DNA from: Synaphobranchus kaupii
Lineage: Eukaryota; Chordata; Actinopteri; Anguilliformes; Synaphobranchidae
Length of the DNA: 64,000 nt
Reading direction: 5' to 3'
Assembly (NCBI GenBank): GCA_029718625.1
Contig: CM056376.1
Span: 109,950,898 to 110,014,897 of the forward strand
Shown: in pieces, positions 56,640 through 64,000 of the stretch
Position numbering within the stretch: position 1 is the stretch's first letter
Layout of the letters: the number at the start of each line of letters is the position of its first letter
Notes under the pieces: model-generated
The model's database searches: none
Told to the model about the DNA's origin: nothing
Seen by the model: the letters and a program-made list of their open reading frames with translations, nothing else
Program-made: the position numbers and the translations under genes

Positions 56640-57385
56640 GGCGACATGTAGTCCAGCTGTCTCTCGTGTTCATGTTTGTTAATTTGAATGTGTTTTGTTG
56701 TGTCAGGCTTTTGTCTTTTGTTTTTGTCATGCGCTGTGTGTCTATTGTGGGACAGGGAAGCGGGCTGGAGATTTTTCAGGGCACTCCTGTTGCTCGTTTT
56801 GATAATATTGACGAATTGTCTAGTCGGGATAATTTTGTTTGTTATGGTTGTCACCATAGAGACACATTCGCAACATATGCTCTGGAATGTCCGTTGGATC
56901 TGCAGCTACAAAGTTTACCATTGCTCTTAACTGGAGTTGAAGATGTTGGGACTGATCCAGGACTGCAGGCAATCTTCAAAAGGCCACCATGGAAGGGAAG
57001 GAGAAGATAATGCAGGGGAGGAGTGTGGCCATGACTGGAAAGGCTGACGCAGTTCGGTGCTCCACTTTGACAATGGACAGAGACCGCAACACTGCATGTA
57101 GGGAGGAAACTTGTGGAGGCGGAGTTTGTGTGTTGGACTGCTTGATGACACTGGACATCTCGGGACAGCGGGGGCTATTTTTAATCATGACGTTGGGCTG
57201 TATTCTACTTTAATTCACTTAATTAGTTTGATTAATGTAATGATTCTATTGAATGTCTTTATTTGATATGTTTGTTTGTGTGTTGTGGGTCTGCCCCACT
57301 GTCTATGTTTGTTTTGTTTTTGCTGGTGGCTACAAATGAAGTTCCCTAATGGGAAAATAAAAGTTATTCTATTCTATTCTAACAA
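56640..57385 (+). mobile_element. LINE-like non-autonomous retroelement end
   Basis: The 3' end reads ACAAATGAAGTTCCCTAATG, GGAAAATAAAAG, then a TTCTA pentamer repeat, which is the form of a fish non-LTR retrotransposon tail. Upstream, an open frame (56666-57010) includes LLLTGVEDVGTDPG, reminiscent of the short motif near the start of some LINE endonuclease ORFs. No reverse transcriptase lies between, so this may be an internally deleted copy. Confidence 0.5.
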
Positions 57386-57650
57386 GGCTAAATCTGTGTC
57401 TTTTTTAAATTTAAATTCTCAATGACAGTAGGTTCGGGATATCCCAGTAAACATGGTTATAGCTGTTCATCGGGGTGGTGGAATGCATGCGATAATCCTG
57501 GTGTTGGCTTTTCCAGCCAGACCAACATATACATGTCCTTGGTTTTGTGTTTGCTCACAAGATTTTCCCCTACCAATTGTCTGAGGTTGATCTTTCTGGA
57601 AGTAATCCCTTCAGAGATAGTTAGTATAGATATCTCTCATTTATAAGATT
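57386..57650. other. unannotated DNA
   Basis: No supported feature. Confidence 0.3.
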
Positions 57651-57654
57651 TTTG

Positions 57655-57745
57655 ATCCCAAATCTGGAACACGGACTGAAGTAAAAAGAGCTGTTCCCGG
57701 TTTTACTCAGTGCAGTTATCCAGCTAAGTAATCCTGCTTCGTAGT
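57655..57745. mobile_element. partial copy of the 10510 MITE
   Basis: CAAATCTGGAACACGG, GTAAAAAGAG, CAGTGCAGTTATCCAGCTAA and GTAATCCTGCTTCG occur in the order seen at 10615-10700. The opposite arm is missing. Confidence 0.7.
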
Positions 57746-57749
57746 ATTC

Positions 57750-59690
57750 CCCCCCGGTGTTGCCTGGCTAAGTTAATTTTGTTTTGTGTTGTTTTGTTTT
57801 GATCATTCCAACCAAAGAAAAACAACTTCTGAACCTCTGAAGACTCCTCCTATGAGGGAAGCTGGAGCTGGTCGCTTAAGGAGGAAGCACATGCTTTAGT
57901 AGGCCCTCAACCAGAGTGGTGAGAACTGTACCGACCACTCATCTCCAGCCAGCATCTTTCTTCTCTGTTTTGTTTCCACTTACATGCCTACATTAGACAC
58001 ACAAACAGCCTTTGTTAGGAAAGAGCTTTGTTTGATATTAGGTTAGACAGCAGTGAAGTAGCCCCTCTCGTAACATAATGATTAGTAAATCGTTAGAGAT
58101 AAAAAAAATCAATTATTTAAATGATGTCTGCTACTTGGCCTTATTGTTATAATGATTTTAACAGTAATGTGTCACTTGTGTATACTCTATGTGCCCTGGT
58201 AAATATGTGTACTCCTTTGTATGCTATTCCTATGTATAAAGTAGTCTGGCAGTACTAACAGAGCCAACAAAGCATACTGATTGAAGAACTAAATTTAGAG
58301 ATAGAAAAACTATTTTCCCCATGTCGTCCTGAGTGTAGTTTATATGTGAGTTACCAGGTAATAAAATATCACTATAATATGAGCACCAAGGTATGATATG
58401 TTCAAGCTTTATTAGAACAATGCTGATATTTTAGAAGAATGCAGCCCTCCTTGAGGGTTTTATTTGAAAGTGTAAGTAATTTCTATGTGGGGTTGGGAGC
58501 AGTGACAGATGCATTATGGGAAACGGTGCTGTGTATCGTGTATGGAATGTGCCTCGGCACTGACATCAATACTTATTGTCAAACAGCAGCTATTTATAGA
58601 TTGTCTGTGCTCCTGTGAGCAACATACTCTATGTCCCGGTAATTGAATGAACAATCGCACTATGCTGTGTTTCTCCACTCATTCTCTATTCATTATGTTC
58701 TTTTACTATAACGGTTAGCGACTTTTACATGTGACAACCTTCCTGATGTCAAACAACTGTGCTACTTACTTTTTCATTTTACACACAGCATTATATGTTT
58801 CTTAGTGTCATATTATGTATAGTTGTGCCTTATGTTAAAAAGAGAAGCATTTATTGGTTCTAATCTGATATAGGCTGCACATTCTTCTGTGCTGGATATT
58901 GCTCATTGGCTACTATGTTTACTTGGAAATTACAGCATGATAAATCCTGAAAATTACATTCTGGACATTCCTGGGGTGGTAGTCTGTGTGTTTTATTGGA
59001 GGCCTGGGAGTTTAGCACACCATAAAGCATTAAAATGAAAAAATGAATAGCCCAGGTAGTTTTTTAGTTAAATTTATATGACGCATTATATTAATGCAGC
59101 AAACCAGTGTCTACATTCTAATGTTTGGAAAGGAAGGTCGCCCTTTCATCAGGGCGCAATTCACAGATGTGGAAATTTATTACCAGAATTTTATTACAAA
59201 AGACCCCAGATGACAAATTTGCATGTGATCAAAGTAATGAGACTTCTAACCTGCCTTTCATATATTTCCCAGAACAGGAAATGATGCTATACCATTGTTG
59301 TGTTGAAATAGACATGAGCTGGTATTATAGTTATTTATAGCCAGGTCTTTTTTAGTTAGAACCAACTTGGACCTGATTGTCCATTTCTGTTAATTTCATC
59401 AACATTCTTCTCACACTCCAAATGTTTCAGTTAGAAACCACACTGACACTTTTCAATCAAACAATATCTTTATTCAAGTGGCTGTTCTCTTTTGTGCTGT
59501 ACGGCATTGGTCGAGCACCTAAGAACAATATGCGAGTCCTCCTAAAAAAAAGGGTGTCCTTGGAGGCAGACGTCTTAAAATGCAGAATAAATGTGCAAAT
59601 TTCAGGCTCCAAGGTGACAGGACTGGGTGTGGGCACAGCGGGATTATGGTTCCAACGCAGAGTCATTCCCTAGTCCTCCTCTTCTCACAT
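57750..59690. other. unannotated DNA
   Basis: AT-rich sequence with no supported gene or element. Confidence 0.4.
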
Positions 59691-59695
59691 AAGAT

Positions 59696-59890
59696 GGGCG
59701 GCAGTGTAGTATAATAGCTAGGCGACTGAGCTCGTAACCCGAAGGTCACAGGCTTGAATCCCAGGTTGGCCTCTGTACCCCTCCGCATGGTACTTAACCT
59801 GAATCGCTTCAGTATGTATCCCGCTGTATAAATGGCTAGTATGTAAAAATGCTAAAGCTTTTCTAAGTCACTTTGGATAAGTTAAATGAG
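59696..59890 (+). mobile_element. tRNA-derived SINE
   Basis: The head GGCAGTGTAGTATAATAGCT AGGCGACTGA resembles a tRNA 5' half with an A box (59707-59722). GGCTTGAATCC at 59751-59761 is a decayed B box. A tRNA-unrelated body follows (GTACTTAACCTGAATCGCTT, CAGTATGTATCC, TGTATAAATGG), then AAGTCACTTTGGATAAG, a relic of the L2-type tail used by the partner LINE. Such SINEs are transcribed by RNA polymerase III from the internal boxes. This copy has lost box consensus bases. Confidence 0.85.
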
Positions 59891-59894
59891 TTCA

Positions 59895-61352
59895 TACCTC
59901 ATACTATACCTTTATACACCCTCCATTACTGTATACCATATACACCTTTTGAGATAATTGACCTTTTATCGCCAAAACAATTAATGGGGGTCAATGGGCA
60001 CATTTAGAAAATACATTTTGATGCAATAGAATGTGGATGCTGTAACATATTACACTGCTTATGACCCAATAATATTATCCCAGATGATTTGACATTTCCT
60101 TTTTGTGTTTCATCATAATTCATTACTTCTTTGTATCACTTCCAGGTTCTTTAGACTACTTACCACAAAATACACCACCATATTTTAACACTTTCACCTT
60201 CTTTAGATCCCTTTATACCACATTACCACTTCATACCATTTCCACCTTTTATTTACCACCTCACACTTACATACCTTAATAGCCATAAATAACGTGGTTA
60301 TTAGAGAACATTTTAATGAAAAAAGGCTTTTGTTGTGTTTACGTACCTCATAATATGACACAGTGAAGAAGGATATAGCCATGGTATAATTTGAATGGTC
60401 TGGGTTTCAGACTGTGAGGAAAATGATAAAGTATCAGTGCTCTGATTACTTTGTACCCAAGGGGAAGTGGAATCTTTTATGCTTCTCACTCTATAAAGAT
60501 GCAATGAGATTGATTAGAGCGAGATCAATGGTGTGGGCGTTGACGTCGAGAGCAGGTTGTGATGCTTATCAATGGCCAATGTCCTCTGCACGTTTCCACG
60601 GCGACGCGGCACAGCTCACAGATTGTGCATGTCAGTAGAACGACAATGGGAGACGCGCAAACGGTGGTAATCGATGGCGGTCAGTGTTAATCACTTCACG
60701 TTTGGGCAGTAATTAATGGCACTAAAGCCACCTTTGGTTCCGTACACAAACCCTGGTGGCATCTGCCCTTCCCTCACCTGATCTATACAGCACAAGCGGG
60801 TGAAAACAACATGCAAGAGATACCTTGTCTAGGAAATTAGTTGCTGCTTCAGTGAAATTATGGAAGCGGGGAGGACGGCCTATCAGGCTACTCGGGTGGG
60901 GAGTTAGAGATGTGATGGTCACGGAAGGAAACTTACGTTTTTATCAAACAGGCTCCCTTCACCAGACTGGTGACAGAACTCAGTCAGTGTGGCTGAGAAT
61001 CGTCTGTTTACTCTGTTTTGTGAAATGCACTGATCGACCCTCATGTACTGGTCACCAAAAACCTGTACCCTGAGCCAGGACTCAGAAGCCCGGCCTTCCT
61101 TTTTCTGGTCTGGTTCTTCCCAGGGGGCTGGCTAATACCACCTAAGGCTTGCTTTTGTTGACAGTTTAGGCCAGAAAATGCTGTGAAGCAGTTTGTGGCA
61201 AACATATGGGTTCCAAAAGGCTCCTCTGTGTCTCCGTAGAGGAACCCTATCCAGTGCAAGCATTCTTTGTTGGGCAAAGTGGTTCAATCTGGAAGCTTTC
61301 ACACTTATAATGCCTACCATAGAGGGTTCCATAAACAACTAAAAAACGGTTC
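59895..61352. other. unannotated, partly conserved-looking DNA
   Basis: No gene is supported. The stretch 60480-60725 is balanced in composition and non-repetitive, with GATTGATTAG, ATCAATGG and AATCGATGG sites, a candidate conserved non-coding element. Confidence 0.3.
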
Positions 61353-61357
61353 CCTAT
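61353..61357. repeat. target-site duplication CCTAT (left)
   Basis: Repeated exactly at 61562-61566. Confidence 0.88.
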
Positions 61358-61561
61358 TGTTGTATGTGGAATCACTGAGACGCGTACACACGGTTCAGTT
61401 TCAAACACCACTGAGTGCTTTATTCATCTGACCCCCGTAGCGACACAAAACGCATGCGTAACGTAACGTACAGCAAACGTCAGCAGTAACTGGATCTCTT
61501 AAATGTGGAGGGAACTGTCGGGAGCGAACTCCCAGCATAAACTATGTTATAAAACATAACA
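61358..61561 (-). mobile_element. solo LTR, 204 bp, possibly Copia type
   Basis: The plus strand begins TGTTGTATG and ends AAACATAACA, so both ends carry TGTT/AACA. CCTAT flanks it on both sides as a perfect 5-bp duplication. In minus orientation it starts TGTTATGTTTTATAACATAG and carries GAATAAAGCACTC as a polyadenylation signal about 70 bp before its end, ordered as U3-R-U5. The short length and the TGTTR/YAACA tips suit Copia-type LTRs. A short Gypsy LTR or a TRIM is possible. Confidence 0.88.
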
Positions 61562-61566
61562 CCTAT
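61562..61566. repeat. target-site duplication CCTAT (right)
   Basis: An exact copy of 61353-61357. Confidence 0.88.
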
Positions 61567-61656
61567 GGAGAAAAATAACCCTTTTTTCTGAAAGTGTGTA
61601 TGTATACATATTTACGTATATTTGTGTATGCGTGTATATATATGGATATACACAGT

Positions 61657-61661
<5 letters not shown>

Positions 61662-61690
<29 letters not shown>
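61662..61690. repeat. (CA)n microsatellite
   Basis: About 14 CA units. Confidence 0.9.
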
Positions 61691-61691
<1 letters not shown>

Positions 61692-61694
61692 ATG

Positions 61695-63450
61695 GTATAG
61701 TGGGGCCTCAACTTGAGAAGCCCTCCAATCACAGCCCACTGACCTATGACTGACAGGAATCTCCCAGAGGCCGACTCCCAGAAGCACTCCGCAACAAAGA
61801 AATCCATTTGTCTGCTGACTATCTCACATTCGGCTGTTTTCATAATGGCTAAAATGCCTCAATACAAAAGGGAGGGGGGATCAATACATGTTGAAGAAAA
61901 TAATAATACACTGCAAAAGCTGTGCCCTGGGCTCTCAAGTGAAAAGGGAAAGTGACACATGGAGTCAAGCGGACAGTCAGATTAAAATGGTACAGCGGAT
62001 CTGCCGCTGCTACCTACACGTTCAGTGTAAAATCAACACTGATAGAATTGTTGTAACTCTGATAGAGCCCGTATGGTCCCTTTTGCACCCGCACTGTTAT
62101 AGTTGATTCAACACAATCATTTTGCTGTGTTCTCCTGGAAAGACAGACAAACGGCACCACTGAAAACAATGACCTCTATTTTAATTATTTCAAAGGACGA
62201 TAAAGTGACGAGCGCTGTAAGCGGCACCCTTCCACGTTGACTGAGGAAGGCGAACCAAAGAAATGAACCGAGGAAACTGCAGAATTTTTTTCTCTCCTAC
62301 CCCCTTTTCTCACGTGACATGTGACAAGTGGACTTCTAACTCTCTCTTCAACTCAATCCACAAAAGATTCACAGCACGACTGTCAAACGCCTGATGCATC
62401 AGCTGTCTTTGTCACTTCTGTAGCAAGGCCAGGAAGCAAAGCACACACGTAAATATTTAATCGCAGTGTCAAGTGTAGCACACTCCACATGGCTCAAAAT
62501 GTACTTACTATCTTCCCATACACATAACTGGGTATACAATTCATTATTAATAATCACTGTAGTGTATCATTTTGTTGTCCCTTTGAGTAGTCCCTTCAGA
62601 CATGGGAGAGAGTTGCCATGAACACTTCTCTGGGTTTAATATCTCTGTGTTCTTTGAGGTTTCTTGGAGGCACCATCAGACAGTTATTGTGTGTGTGTGT
62701 ATATATATAAAAATGCACGTGTGCGTGTGTGTGTAAAAATGTGTGTGTACACATAGGGTTAAGGGGCCAGGGTACACATGAAAAAGAGGATGGGAATAAA
62801 ATGCCCAAAATTAAATTACTGCCACTGTGGATGATAAGGTGTATACTGCCTAGCCAACTGCAAATAGAAAAAAAAAATAATTGGCCCTTAGTTTTTTTTA
62901 TTTCAGTATAGATAAGCAGGCCCTCAATTTAATGAACAATAATGAGCAAGAATCCAGGGGGAAATGAGGGTGACTCACTCAAATCACTGACTCAAAGCAG
63001 GACACAGTTTCCCAGCAGTGAGGTTGGTCATCATGGACAATCATTCATATGCAAACGTGTCCATCTTTCATCCAGGACCGCCCAGACAGTGCACACAATA
63101 AGCTGTTATTCCAAAGACTAAATGTGTGCTGAATATGTATACTGGTAATCTCCACATGCACGATGCTAGAGCTAAACAGGATGTGGAGCTTCGCCCAACG
63201 ATGCAGCGTTATAATATTCTTTTGAGGAGGGTTTTTATTTCCTGTTAAACGTTGTCAGAAGGGACCAGGCTTTTCTCTTCAGCCTTCAGATGGTGTGAGA
63301 TTCACAGCGCATTGGGATTCAACACATTCAGCCATTATGCATTTTCACAGTCTCCATACCTCAGAGAGTAAGGACGTGTTTCTCTGAACGTTGGTCATCT
63401 CACCTCTCGCAGCTGTCTGCTCAGCACTCTCAGTCCCATTATTATGTCCC
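61695..63450. other. unannotated DNA
   Basis: No supported gene. A GT/TA-rich patch lies at 62688-62745. Confidence 0.4.
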
Positions 63451-63451
63451 A

Positions 63452-63587
63452 TGGAATCCTATAGCAGTTATTCTTCTCCTGAAATCAAGAGTCACAGAGT
63501 TAGAGTTTCCAGTGTTAGAGAGGCAGAGTAACTTTGTAACACTGTGACTCTTGAATTCTGGAGAAGAATAACTGTTAAAGTATTCCA
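63452..63587. repeat. inverted repeat, arms about 52 bp
   Basis: TGGAATCCTATAGCAGTTAT, TCTTCTCCTGAAATCAAGAG and TCACAG on the left pair with the inverse of CTGTGACTCTTGAATTCTGG, AGAAGAATAACTG and TATTCCA on the right. The spacer (63504-63535) holds one unit-like CCAGTGTTAGAGAGGCAGAG of the following minisatellite. Confidence 0.85.
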
Positions 63588-63600
63588 AAGGACATCATTC

Positions 63601-64000
63601 TCCAGTGTTCGAGAAAAAACAGTTACTCTTGTCCAGTGTTAGAGAGGCAAAGTTACTCTTGTCCAGTGTAAAAGAGGCAGAGTTACTCTTCTCCAGTGTA
63701 AAAGAGGCAGAGTTACTCTTCTCCAGTGTTAGAGAGGCGGAGTTACTCTTATCCAGTGTAAAAGAGGCAGTTACTCTTCTCCAGTGTTAGAGAGGCGGAG
63801 TTACTCTTATCCAGTGTAAAAGAGGCAGTTACTCTTCTCCAGTGTTAGAGAGGTGGAGTTACTCTTATCCAGTGCTAGAGAGGCAGAGTTAGTCTTGTTC
63901 AGTGCTAGAGAGGCATAGTTACTCTTCTCCAGTGCTAGAGAGGCAGAGTTACTCTTCTCCAGTGCTAGAGAGGCAGAGTTAGTCTTGTTCAATGCTAGAG
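63601..64000. repeat. 30-bp minisatellite, running off the window
   Basis: Unit CCAGTGTTAGAGAGGCAGAG TTACTCTTCT with TTAGAG/TAAAAG/CTAGAG variants and some units 2 bp shorter. The array is truncated by the window edge. Ten-residue repeats in the open frames on both strands come from it. Confidence 0.95.

Noticed and set aside
59696..59770. tRNA gene
   Set aside because: It resembles a tRNA, but the A and B boxes are degraded, cloverleaf pairing is poor and a SINE body with an L2-type tail follows.

Overview
The window looks like non-coding DNA from a ray-finned (teleost) fish. The evidence is the repeat content. It holds several Tc1-like transposon lineages, an L2-type LINE tail ending in the fish hallmark CTTTGGATAAAAGCGTCTGC, a tRNA-derived SINE, hAT-type and PIF-Harbinger-type MITEs, a Penelope-like end, an endogenous retrovirus fragment, and very many CA/GT/GA microsatellites and minisatellites. 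The species cannot be resolved from the sequence alone. I see no convincing host protein-coding exon, rRNA or functional tRNA gene. The longest open frames are tandem-repeat read-through or relics of mobile elements, so the window is best read as a gene desert or a very large intron.

Layout. 0-6 kb: an element with inverted ends (661-1384), a 127-bp minisatellite, GT/TC/GA tracts and a LINE reverse-transcriptase scrap (5256). 6-14 kb: a long hairpin (8307-8506), a 935-bp solo LTR with a perfect 5-bp target duplication (9530-10464), and a fold-back element with arms of about 200 bp (12267-13306). 14-22 kb: a 49-bp minisatellite, two hAT-type MITEs, a 1.2-kb G-rich minisatellite carrying dozens of CAGGTG boxes, and an L2 3' half (21044-21999). 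22-31 kb: quieter, conserved-looking DNA with a TGATTGACAG (PBX-MEIS type) site, CA/CG tracts, inverted-repeat Tc1 debris (28351-29262) and a GGA-rich minisatellite. 31.5-33.6 kb: a candidate 2.1-kb DNA transposon with diverged inverted ends, loaded with the palindrome TAACGTTA. 33.7 kb: a Penelope-like terminus. 37.1-38.3 kb: an almost full-length dead Tc1 element. 42.7-45.6 kb: a tandem array interrupted by a Tc1 MITE and a Harbinger-type MITE, then a third Tc1 derivative.

49.0-53.1 kb is a nested cluster. Tc1 copy A is fused to the 5' half of a minus-strand endogenous retrovirus (gag, a primer-binding site for tRNA-Ser, one LTR). The retrovirus in turn sits inside Tc1 copy B, which also carries a small retroposon. 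53.4-55.8 kb is a 48-bp satellite of about 50 monomers in two main variants, organised into 15-, 11- and 16-monomer higher-order blocks. It abuts an unidentified minus-strand reading frame that shares its first codons with the satellite monomer. 56-64 kb: a LINE-like 3' end, a SINE, a 204-bp solo LTR with a perfect 5-bp target duplication (61358-61561), and a 30-bp minisatellite running off the window edge.

Nothing here acts as a host pathway. The coherent story is of layered insertion, deletion and tandem amplification. The best candidates for something undescribed are the higher-order 48-bp satellite with its flanking frame, the TAACGTTA-rich TIR element, and the two solo LTRs.
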